Below are positions 55,801 through 64,000 of a stretch of 64,000 bases of DNA, piece by piece. The stretch is from Mesodorylaimus sp. YZB2_4. Lineage: Eukaryota; Nematoda; Enoplea; Dorylaimida; Dorylaimidae. The position numbers and the translations under genes are program-made. The stretch spans positions 248,001 through 312,000 of the forward strand of contig JASANH010000997.1 in the NCBI GenBank assembly GCA_030248295.1, written 5' to 3'. The notes under the pieces were generated by a model, which saw only the letters and a list, made by a program, of their open reading frames with translations, was not told where the DNA came from and did no database searches. Within the stretch, counting starts at the first letter, position 1; each line of letters opens with the position of its first letter.

Positions 55801-57495
55801 TTTCACATTTTAGGCTAGCCAACTACGATCGAAGGAGAAGGTGCTGCGTATCGCTAGCGAGCTTTCAAATCTTGTCGTCTATTGTCAAGCAGTGCCGTTT
55901 AATCCCGACAGTAAGTGCTTGCAGAATGGTTCGTGCAAGTATACCATGTACTCGGAATTGCGGGCGCGGTGGTGCAGCGCGGTTCGGCATTCGTCTCTCC
56001 GTATTGCTTGAGAGCGAGTGGCTGGACTCGTCCCGGGTTCGATCCCCGGTGACAGAGGTCGGTTTGCGGACCATAAACCCTCGCTGACCTTGAACGTCAG
56101 GCCGCTGGTGGCTCACCCGGTACCGTCCAGGTGCTCCAAGTGGAGAGACAGTCGGCAAACGAGGAGACAGTCTCGGCTGTCGAAACCGACAGGGTTGAAG
56201 CCCGCCCGCCATCGTCCGAGAAAGTCGGTGGCCTGTCCAGGATGCCCTGGCGTAGAGGTGCTCCTATTGGAGACACGCAGAGGGACGCTGCCGTGAGAGG
56301 TGGTCACCTCACGGCCTCGCTTATCATATCATGACTGCTGGCCGGCTTTAGGCAAAACGGGTTGGAAGTCCCCTGGGGGGCACGGGGACCAACCCACAAA
56401 AATTTTCAAAAAAAGTACTCGGAATTTTTCCCTCAGTGAGGTTGCGTTGGATGTGGTCTTTTGCTTGGTGTGTATCCTCAAATCTTGTACTGTAAATAAA
56501 GTGGCTGGCCTGAATCTCATGATCAGAAGGACAAATGAAGCTTTGTGAGCTAGCAACAAGAAGGAAAGGACTATGAAGTAGTCTGGCGTTTTTTCGTGGA
56601 GGATGGAGGCGTTTTCGTGGAGGAAGTTGACTTTTTTTTGTTTTTTTAGGAATCCCCGGCAACTATTTTGAAATGTGCTCGTTTAGCGATTCCAAATTGG
56701 AGCGGCTGATGGAGAAAGGTAAGAGGCCAAGCTATGTAAATGTTTGCATGTCGAGGTTTAACTGACTGTTCTCTGTTTCAGGCCTGGTGAGGTTTAATCG
56801 GTATCAGATCTCGCGCGTGTATCCGAATGCCAGTCGTCTAACTTCGGCCAACTTCAACCCGGTGCCGATGTGGAACGCTGGTTGTCAAATGGTGGCATTG
56901 AACTATCAGACACCGGACAAGCCGATGCAATACAATGAAGCACGGTTCGCGGCCAATGGTCGTTGCGGATACGTTTTGAAACCGGCATTCATGCGTAATG
57001 AGAATTATGATCCAGAGAAAATCTACACGACGACCGGATTGTCAACACCCATCACACTGACGGTGGAGATCGTGGCTGGGCGGCACTTGGCACGTAAGGA
57101 CAAAGGAAAAGGAATCGTCAGCCCCGTGGTCGAAGTCGAAATACTCGGTTTGCCATGCGATAATAGAAGCTATAGGACGAAGGCCATTTGTAAGTTGTTG
57201 TCTTATTTTTATGGGAGTGGGGTTGATTTTTATTGTTTTAGCGGGCGATGGCTTACGACCAGTTTGGAAGGAGCAATTTGAGTTCAATGTGGACTATCCG
57301 GAGGCGGCTTTGCTTAGATTTCAAGTAGAGGATGGGGATTTCATTGGTCCATCTGCTGACCCGTTCATCGGCCAGGCGACCTTTCCATTGGATTGTATAC
57401 GCGGTGGGTACAGGTCGGTGCCTCTGCGTAATGCGTATAGCGAGGAGTTGGAGCTGTCTTCGTTGTTGGTCCATATCCACATAGGAAAGCGATGA
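49899..57495 (+). CDS. plc-3: Phospholipase C gamma
   Basis: Twenty exons give 1274 aa: 49899-50406, 50882-51023, 51133-51217, 52033-52092, 52150-52239, 52295-52402, 52807-52922, 52979-53064, 53115-53336, 53463-53609, 53664-53743, 53797-54170, 54612-54935, 54988-55219, 55276-55540, 55597-55754, 55814-55910, 56650-56718, 56782-57189 and 57242-57495. In order: PH domain, EF-hand-like region, X box with SSHNT (H368), IELDCWDG (E398, D400) and YHGYT (H418), a split PH half, two SH2 domains (GVFLVRES and GAFLVRYS), SH3 ([17 protein letters not shown]), the second PH half, Y box ([21 protein letters not shown]) and C2. The order is unique to PLC-gamma, which cleaves PIP2 to IP3 and diacylglycerol after tyrosine-kinase signalling. 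All catalytic residues I know are present. The symbol follows the C. elegans orthologue. Intron 17 carries a SINE. Confidence 0.96.
53386..53441 (-). pseudogene. tRNA 3'-half relic inside a PLC-gamma intron
   Basis: On the minus strand the intron between exons 9 and 10 reads a T-arm GCGGGTTCGATTCCCAC followed by CCGATCCC. That is a near-canonical box B and acceptor strand (one mismatch in the T-stem). The 5' half expected for a tRNA would fall into the coding exon and is not present, so this is a truncated tRNA copy or a fragment of a tRNA-derived SINE. Confidence 0.5.
55948..55959 (+). repeat. Target-site duplication, left copy (SINE C)
   Basis: The 12-bp sequence GTACTCGGAATT occurs directly before the SINE and again directly after its A-rich tail at 56415-56426. 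Confidence 0.92.
55960..56414 (+). mobile_element. Complete tRNA-derived SINE (copy C) in PLC-gamma intron 17
   Basis: This is a 455-bp element flanked by 12-bp direct repeats. The head has a box-A-like GGTGGTGCAGCGCGGTTCGG and a perfect box B GGGTTCGATCCCC (about 56036-56048), as in a tRNA gene. A unique body and an A-rich 3' end follow (ACAAAAATTTTCAAAAAAA). It sits in the sense orientation in the intron between 55910 and 56650 and leaves both splice sites untouched. RNA polymerase III transcription and LINE-dependent retroposition are the known route for such elements. The identity of the partner LINE is not established. Confidence 0.92.
56415..56426 (+). repeat. Target-site duplication, right copy (SINE C)
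   Basis: This is the exact repeat of 55948-55959 and marks the 3' end of the inserted SINE. Confidence 0.92.
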
Positions 57496-58327
57496 GCACA
57501 TATCGTGTTTAGTGCACTTGCGTTCGGGCCTATTGAAATTTTCTTGCGTCTTCCTCATTGACTTTTTCACTTGTTCATTGTACAAAAGTGTTGAAAATAT
57601 TCTTGGTTCGGTGAAGTGAGTACTGCAAAGGTTACTTTTCGTTGGGGCAGGGTCACGATATGTAGTTACGGTATTTGTTTAACCCCTTTTATTACTTGAT
57701 GAAACGTGCCTACAGTAGATGGAATAATGGGGTTGGTTTTACGTGCTTGTGTCACCTTCGAAATTGGCTTGCTCGTGCTTGCGTCGCCTTTTTGACGAGC
57801 TCGAATTTCCTGTTCTTCCTGTCGTGTAATTGTAGACAAACGCAGCTCCTGTCAAGGTCGATTGTGTACCGTTAAACGCAAGCTGTCCCGCGGGAACTAA
57901 TTAGACAATATTAACTGACTGTGTTAACCCCAAATGGACAGAAAAAGAAATTAACTTTTCATATGCTCGCACTTTTCGTTTCGATCGAGACCTGACCAGA
58001 AAAACTAGGTTTTCTGATTTGCCGATCGCATTACAAAAACTGCTGACCAAAGGACTAGGCTGTGGCTGGTATCGCTGTCCCGTCGGGTCTTTCGTTCGTC
58101 GATGCCCCATGCTATCGTGATGGTGATTTTATGTGTTCAGTTGGCCTATTGATTAAGAGAGCCAGGTCATAATTTGACAATGGCATGGGGTGACTGATTG
58201 GTCCAGGATATAAGATGGCGGCCAATCACAGCATAGAGGTGTGCCCTTTACACTGCCGTACTGTCCAGCTGGGAAGGAGCCCTCCTTGTTTGTTGGTCGG
58301 TTGGTGCAGAGCAGTGGCGAAGACGAG
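57496..58327. other. PLC-gamma 3' flank / PP1-like promoter region
   Basis: No exon, repeat or RNA gene was recognised in these 832 bp between two plus-strand genes. The distance is too long for a tight nematode operon gap. Confidence 0.5.
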
Positions 58328-59538
58328 ATGTCGGCCAAGACGGAAGGCGATGCTCGAGTCAAGGCGATCATGCAGAAGCTGAAGGAGGCCGCGTCGAGCA
58401 AGACGAGCGCGCTGCCGAGCAAGGACGAAGTGCATTGTCTGATCGATCGTGTGTCTGAGGTCTACCTGAGCGAGGAGACGCTGGTCGAGGTCGAGCCACC
58501 GGTCACCCTGTGCGGCGATGTGCACGGCCAATTCGTCGACCTCGTGCGCCTGTTCGAGATCGGAGGCTGGCCCGATGGCAAGGAAGCCGCGCGGTACCTG
58601 TTCCTCGGTGAGTCGCCGCTCGGCTGTGGTCGCTCGCTAGCGGGCACACTCGTTGTTTCAGGCGACTACGTTGACCGCGGTCCGCGGAGCATCGAGACCA
58701 TCTGCCTGATGTTCGCCTACAAGATCCTGTACCCGAAGAACTTCTACATGCTCAGGGGCAACCACGAGAGTGGGATGATCAACCGAGTCTACGGCTTCTT
58801 CGACGACGTCATGCGCAACTACAACCAGGACATCGGCCTGTGGAACTCCTTCAACGTGAGCCCCACTCGCCCGGCCTCGATCGGCGCTAACCCCTCTCTG
58901 CTTGCAGTACGCCTTCAACTGCATGCCGTTGGCGGGGCTGGTGAGCAAGCGCATCTTTTGCATGCACGGCGGCCTGTCTCCCGAGCTCGAGTGCTTCGAC
59001 CAAATCAAGCGTATCCAGCGTCCGATCGCCATCCCGGACTCCGGCCTCATCGCCGATCTCCTGTGGGCCGACCCGGACAGGACCGTCAGTGGTAAGCCCT
59101 GCTGGTCTGGCCAGGTGAACAGGACTGCGAGTGTGCTTGCAGGCTTTCAACGCAGCGCCCGAGGAGTGTCGCACGTGTTCGGCCCCGACGCCGTGCAAGA
59201 GTACTGCACCAAGTTGGAGATTGAACTGATCGCCAGGGCCCATCAGGTACAAGCAGACACCCTCCTCCTTGGGGCGTGGACCGAGGGCCCTGTTTCAGGT
59301 GGTCCCGAACGGGTACGAGTTCTTCGCGGGCAATCGATTGGTGACCTTGTTCAGTGCACCGGACTACGGGGGCAAGTTCCGAAACCTGGCCATCCTGATG
59401 ACTGTCGATCAAAATATGGGAATCAGCTTTAAGGTAGGAGAGCGTGACCGTCTGTCCGTCTGCATTCTGCAAAGCGTGTTCTCGTTTCAGCAGCTCAAGT
59501 CGTCGTTGCCGCTGCCGTGGATGATGGGCAACCAGTAG
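58328..59538 (+). CDS. Divergent PP1-type Ser/Thr protein phosphatase
   Basis: There are six exons: 58328-58607, 58662-58855, 58908-59091, 59143-59246, 59299-59433 and 59491-59538, giving 314 aa. The metal-binding motifs are intact: GDVHGQ (63-68), GDYVDRG (94-100) and RGNHE (125-129), with CMHGGLSP and RAHQVV further on. Overall it follows PP1 closely (LLWADPDRTVSG, GYEFFAGNRLVTLFSAP). The beta12-beta13 loop, normally SAPNYCGEF, reads SAPDYGGKF. The Cys that toxins such as microcystin attack and the acidic residue after it are therefore changed. The C-terminal tail is short and lacks the Thr-Pro-Pro-Arg inhibitory site. Nematodes have lineage-specific PP1 paralogues, often sperm-expressed (GSP-3/4), and this may be one. 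Codons are strongly G/C-ending, like the TTBK gene at 8.5 kb. Confidence 0.93.
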
Positions 59539-60139
59539 CCGAGAGAAGGGTCTGCCGAGGTCTGTGAAGACAGGATTCGTAGAAGATGAGTCTTGCAATG
59601 TGCTTGATGTCTCTGATATGTTTGTGAGATGTGGTAGTAAAAACTGAGTCTGCTGAAGTCTGTTATTGGGTGCGAGTAGATTGGGTAGGTAACGTTAGGA
59701 GGTCTTGGGGCGAGGTCTGTTACGGAATAGGTTGGCTTACTGTTACTCGCTGCCCGCTAGCCCTCTCGCCCTCGTGGGTATATAGCAGACCTTTAATGTT
59801 ATCTTCAGGCCAGGCGCTGGTCCAATAATCGCACCTCTCTCGATAAGAGACGGTGGTTGCAACGACTTGCTTGCTTTTTTGACTCGTATTGTGCCAGCAA
59901 CTCAGACCAGGAAGTCGCAGTTCTATTCCTTGGGCTTGATGATGAATGTTTCGGTCAACCCGTTCTCAGATGGGGACTGGTCTTCGATGGCAATATGAGT
60001 CGGTCGCTTGCTTTGCATCCGCTCTGGGTGACTCAGCAGTCTGTCATTCTCACTAAGCTCGCTAAAGCGCCTCCCTGAGTCCGAAATGTGGATAAAGCGA
60101 TTATTTGGATAGCAAGCAGGATCGTGGTACCGTGGTAAT

Positions 60140-61245
60140 ACTTGTAGAGCTAAATTTTCTTCAACTGATTACGGCGTGCCTCCAACGTAGAAACACCCAA
60201 TTCTGCAATAGCCTCTTTAAAAGGCTTGCACCAGTCGTTTAGAATTGATCGGACAGCAAGCTCTTGCACCTTTTCAGGATCTTGGATGAGATTAGAATGG
60301 ATTGGTGACCAAGCGCAGCATTTGTATTCGAGCTGCGGCAGGACACACTGCGTGTACCACTTTAGAATTTTACTTGCGAACTTCCGAAACTTTCTACTGA
60401 ACGCCCCGATCATCCTTCTGGCTGATTTTGCAACTTCGTGGCAGTGCTCTGCGAAATGCATGTTCGAAGACAGCGTAACCCCCAAGTACGATATCGTATC
60501 AGGTATCTGAATCGGCGAACCACACAGGTGGATCTGCGGGATTTGGCGAGGAGGCTTCGAATTTAAACGAAAAATGCATTAAATTCAAGCTCCAGGTCCC
60601 GAATCTCGTTCTGAATAAAATTGCTTGCTTTCTGTAGTGGTTCTTCCAAACTCGACACTGAGCATCCAGGTGACAAAAGAACAAGGTCGTCGGCGTAAGA
60701 TTGCAAAAGAAACTTCCGGAAGGCTGCACGAAATTTCACTAGTAGCGGATCAATCAGCGCGACGAACAGAATCGGTCCCAGAACAGAACCCCGCGGCACA
60801 CCAGACGGTTCTGAAACGGCGTGAGAAGTTGCATTTCCCACGACAGTGAACTGGGTGCGAGCTTCGAGATATGAAGCCACCACCGCAGAAGACGAGGTTG
60901 AAGATGATGATACTGTTCCAGCACTTCTAACAGTCTATCATGCTGGACACGGTCGAACGCTTTTTTCAATTCAAAGAACACTCCACCAACGCATGGAGAG
61001 GCCGAACTGTTCAGGCCCTCCAAAATCCACTAGGACGACCGGATCAGGGCGCCATTAGTCGAATGACGTGGGCGAAAACCATGCTGGTTTGGAGAAAGCT
61101 GCAATTGAGATCTTAAACGGCGCTGTACGTGCTTCTCCACAACTTTCGATAATATCGGCAGCAACGATATGGGACGGTAGTTGGCCATAAGGAGATTCTG
61201 GTCACAACGGGTCGCTGGCTGAAAGGAGATGGGACCATCCGACCG
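60140..61245 (-). mobile_element. Dead non-LTR retrotransposon (LINE) reverse-transcriptase fragment
   Basis: On minus, MANYRPISLLPILSKVVEKH and LQLSPNQHGFRPRHST are followed by a stop. Then come, in shifting frames, FFELKKAFDRVQHDRL, SGVPRGSVLGPILFVALIDP, the YADD box (SYADDLVLLSPG) and a thumb region (ILKWYTQCVLPQLEYKCCAW). These are the ordered motifs of a Jockey/CR1-like reverse transcriptase. At least one stop and several frame changes, no endonuclease domain and missing ends show that it is a 5'- and 3'-truncated relic. The upstream break lies at the (CCCGAT)n hexamer repeat. Confidence 0.85.
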
Positions 61246-61250
61246 CAGGC

Positions 61251-61279
61251 CTGGATCCCAATCCCGATCCCGATCTGGT
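61251..61279 (-). repeat. Hexamer repeat (ATCGGG)n, minus orientation
   Basis: GATCCCAATCCCGATCCCGA is the complement of the hexamer tracts in the DGK intron. It abuts the 5' break of the LINE relic. Confidence 0.75.
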
Positions 61280-61528
61280 CGATCCGCTTTAAAAAAATAG
61301 AAGATAGATAGGGATTACGTGTTTGGCACTGCGTCCTCACCAACCTGCTGTGGTTCCTCGCTATCACTCTCTGTTAGGCCACTTTAAAGGACATCGGAGA
61401 GCTAAGCAGCGCCTAAAGCGGGATTACATAAATGCTGATTTGAGAGAAAAAACCAGATTTTCTCATCACAGTTTGCCACATTTTACCATTTCCCAGCAGA
61501 TAAAGCGCGAAAAATATTAGGTGCTGAC

Positions 61529-61578
61529 TAGTTCGATCCAGCAGCCGGATCCACCGATCCGGCTGCTGGATCGAACTA
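61529..61578. repeat. Perfect hairpin, 23-bp stem and 4-base loop
   Basis: Arms 61529-61551 and 61556-61578 are exact reverse complements separated by CACC. The stem is G/C-rich in an otherwise A/T-rich neighbourhood. It could be a transcribed hairpin, a fold-back repeat or a protein-binding inverted repeat. Confidence 0.92.
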
Positions 61579-61581
61579 ATG

Positions 61582-61617
61582 GCCGTAGAGGTGGATGCTG
61601 GGGTCCACCTCTACGGC
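61582..61617. repeat. Perfect hairpin, 14-bp stem and 8-base loop
   Basis: Arms 61582-61595 and 61604-61617 are exact reverse complements around TGCTGGGG. It starts three bases after the previous hairpin, so the two form a paired structure. Confidence 0.92.
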
Positions 61618-61779
61618 TGGCACGAGACCGAGTGACTGTTTAGCTCGTAAGTCGGTTGGCCCTTGACAGACACTGATCCGAGTGTTCAAACTCGGGCCCG
61701 TCAGAAACTCGAGCTCATTTTCCAAACTTAGTTTTTACTTTCAAATAGCTCACTCTATTATGCTCAGGCGATTGGCTAT

Positions 61780-62070
61780 GTCTGATTTGTTGATCATGTT
61801 GTGGAATTCGAGTAGTCGATTGATCATTACGACCAGTCGATCAACCAGTAAAATCGATCACTTTGATCAGTCGATTGATTAATTTACTTATCCGTATGAT
61901 TAGTCAATCACCCAATTAATGATCATATCGATTAGATCAGCTCAGCTGATTGATCATCCGGTCATCCGCCTATTGGAACCTGGCATCAATCGAACAATCA
62001 TTTTGATATGATTTTTATTCATATCGGTCTATCATCGATATTTCCAAATTGTCTCTTATCGATCAAAAGC
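61780..62070. repeat. GATC-dense degenerate repeat block
   Basis: TTGATCA, CGATTGATC, CAGTCGATCA and similar words recur at least ten times in under 300 bp, in both orientations. No fixed period was found, so it looks like an old, eroded tandem or inverted array. Confidence 0.6.
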
Positions 62071-62908
62071 ACTCCAACAAAGAATTGTGCAGATGATTAT
62101 CACATGGTTCTGTTTTCGTTCTAATCACATGAGATGTCTGTCGGGGACCGCCTCTCGAAACGCAGCGACACAGTCCCACTTTCTAAAAACGCAGGAATGT
62201 TCAGTCTGGAATCCGAGTATAAATATTCTCTCGGTCACCGTGTGCCAGTCAACTCTGTCCTGGCAGTCACAGAGAACTCGATGGCCACTAGAAACGAGCC
62301 TCCAGGGAACTGTCTTCGGTCAGGGCCAGAGTGACTGGTTTGGTGTGGGTATCGGGCGGCCAGTCAAGGCAACCTTCTCCGCAGGCCAAACACACCTACT
62401 GCATTCTCTTCATTTCTACTGCAGTTTCTCCAAAAACGAACCAACCACGCCCGTGCCCATAAAGAATGCGCATCGCCTGGAGCAAGACTCTGTCCTATAG
62501 TCTTGTTGTCCTGAGATATCGATTGACTGGTCCTCGAATTGCGGATACTTGCTCTCATCGACTTCAGACTGTTCTAGAACTCGCCCTTAGAGTTCACTTC
62601 AATCTGACCCAGTCAAGCCATGGTTCCCTGCCGACTGCAGACTCCTGCTACGTGTAAAGTAGGCCATCCCACAACCACATGCTGGCCAGAGTTGCTGAAT
62701 ATCTTTGCCTCCGAGTTGAGCAGAGTGCACCAACAGCTTCCAGTTAGCCAATATAGCTGTGAGTAAGTTCTCAGTTTTCAAGGGACATACGAGGCCTGTG
62801 ATAGGCATCGCTAGAAAAGGGCAAGTCTCGCCAGTCACAAAACCTAATAGTATAAATAAGGATAAAACAAAATAACTATTTGCATATTCACTCCTTGAAT
62901 CGAGCAGC

Positions 62909-64000
62909 TTAATCACGAACCCTCGCCAGTTCAGCCAACATTTCCATGGTGTTCGACAAAGTGTTATCCAACACGTCCTCTTCACGCAATCGGCCTTCGG
63001 TCGTATCGTCATCCGATTCTATCTTCACCTCCAGCACAGGCGCCCTAGAAACTACTTCATCCTTCTCGTCGTCTTCCGCTCTTTCAGCATCGTCTGTCTG
63101 CCGTTCACGATTCCTAACAACAGGCAATGATTCGAGGTCGTCCTTCTCCTGTTGTAGCGAGCTCTTCGAATAATTGGTGCCGTCATGGATCGACGACAGA
63201 ACTGGAATTGCGATCTTGCTCAGTGGAAAGTACGAGTGCGGACGGCTAGTACTACCTTTGCCACGCTAAAATCAAACGGACTGATAAGCCACTCGTATTG
63301 TCTAGCATAGGGTTCGTTGCCCCGAGACCACACCATCTCAACCTACAGTAGCTCAAAGGTCATAGAAGCGAAACCCCAAGCACAAACATCCTGTACCCGA
63401 CAGGCTCACCTTGACTCGATGTTTAGCGTCGTAAGTGGCTTGGTTCAGCTTCATTATGAAGTCCCGTTCCGTCAGTGGTTTATGAGGGAACTGCATGATC
63501 CCTTGGCGTTTCAAGGCTTCCACAAAGTCAGGTCGTAAAACATACGTATTAGGATGCGTTGGCGGGTCAGGCTTAAACCAGAGCTTGGCCACATCTTGAT
63601 CGCACAGCAGTCGGCGCACCAGCGATAAGATCAAGTAGACTGGTGTTTCTTCGTACACGTTCTCCAATGTTTCCACGTACAACTGCCGAGTAATCTCATA
63701 ATTGGGGTCACCACCCAAAACGATGACTTGGTTGTTGCTGCCGGGCTTGTACTGGACGACCATGGGCGATGCAGATCGTCTCTTCTTAGGCGTCTTAAGC
63801 GACGGCTGGGGCGATGCGTACGACGAGCTAGCGGGGACGATCCGAGCCATTCTTGCTAGTGGAGTCGATTGCCCATGACCTTGACGATCGATTTCCGGAT
63901 TAGAAGGCGCTTGCTTGATAAGAAGGGGCGGTGGCGAAATGGGTGGCGCTCGATGGATGATTGATTTTCGGGCATTCCGATTTGGCGTCGAAGGAGATGA
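62909..64000 (-). CDS. Unrecognised gene, 3' exons with acidic tail (partial)
   Basis: The gene enters from the right edge. One exon covers 63410-64000 and is open to the window end. The last exon is 62909-63265; both are phase 0, with GTGAGC as donor and TTTGATTTTAG as acceptor. The visible part is 315 residues. It starts with a Pro/Ser/Lys-rich segment (KTPKKRRSASP, a likely nuclear localisation signal). A compact folded-looking region follows (QVIVLGGDPNYEITRQLYVE ... PVYLILSLVRRLLCDQDVAKL ... TYVLRPDFVEALKRQGI). The tail is strongly acidic and includes LEVKIES, a SUMO-acceptor-type V-K-x-E, and ends ELARVRD. An alternative acceptor ending at 63340 gives a different short tail, so splice variants are possible. 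I do not recognise the domain. A nuclear regulator is the likeliest class by composition. Confidence 0.6.

Larger units (their letters stand above)
59539..62908. other. Intergenic with LINE relic, hairpins and GATC-rich block
   Basis: There is no supported cellular gene. It contains the LINE fragment (60140-61245), the hexamer repeat (61251-61279), two hairpins (61529-61617) and a GATC-dense AT-rich block (61780-62070), listed separately. Confidence 0.6.

Noticed and set aside
1..64000. CRISPR array, prophage, integron or bacterial operon
   Set aside because: Spliceosomal introns throughout, no regularly spaced repeats, and metazoan gene families exclude these.

Overview
The window looks like metazoan, most probably nematode, nuclear DNA. 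Coding regions are broken by short GT-AG introns (commonly 50-110 bp) with T-rich TTTCAG or TTTTAG acceptors. The gene set includes a tandem two-CRD galectin, a Clc-like four-helix membrane protein, a secreted two-TIL-domain protein, a divergent tau-tubulin-kinase-like kinase and a divergent PP1-like phosphatase. There are no bacterial operons or Shine-Dalgarno sites. Exon coordinates below were derived by hand from splice signals, reading phase and remembered family alignments; each multi-exon model sums to a whole number of codons. The species cannot be named from the sequence.

Layout. 0-5.3 kb: the 5' end of a VCPIP1-like deubiquitinase gene (minus, running off the left edge), a complete DUSP11/PIR-1-type RNA phosphatase (minus) about 150 bp upstream of it, and, divergently on plus, a DXO/Rai1-like gene that may have lost catalytic residues. 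5.3-8.4 kb: repeats. 8.45-9.76 kb: TTBK-like kinase (plus). 9.8-13.6 kb: a tRNA-derived SINE and a long perfect palindrome. 13.6-14.4 kb: Clc-like protein (minus). 14.4-18.3 kb: mostly empty, with two weak exon candidates. 18.4-26.7 kb: a 14-exon zeta/iota-type diacylglycerol kinase (minus). 28.5-30.5 kb: an unrecognised three-exon gene (minus). 30.5-40.6 kb: a gene-poor stretch with SINE copies. 40.6-49.3 kb: galectin, TIL/mucin-like secreted protein and DDI1 (all minus). 49.9-57.5 kb: a complete 20-exon phospholipase C gamma (plus) with a SINE in one intron. 58.3-59.5 kb: PP1-like phosphatase (plus). 60.1-61.2 kb: a dead LINE fragment. 61.5-62.1 kb: two hairpins and a GATC-rich block. 62.9-64.0 kb: the 3' part of an unrecognised acidic-tailed gene (minus) entering from the right edge.

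Functional links. DGK and PLC-gamma sit on the same signalling axis: PLC makes diacylglycerol and DGK removes it. DUSP11 and the DXO-like protein both belong to families acting on RNA 5' ends and share a roughly 200-bp divergent intergenic region. VCPIP1 and DDI1 both act in ubiquitin biology. TTBK and PP1 stand out by G/C-rich codon use.

No unmistakable new system was found. The best leads are the divergent RNA 5'-end gene pair, the possible DUSP11-VCPIP1 operon, the DGK that lacks ankyrin repeats but keeps a PDZ-ligand end, the SINE family with a clear target-site duplication, and the perfect inverted repeats.
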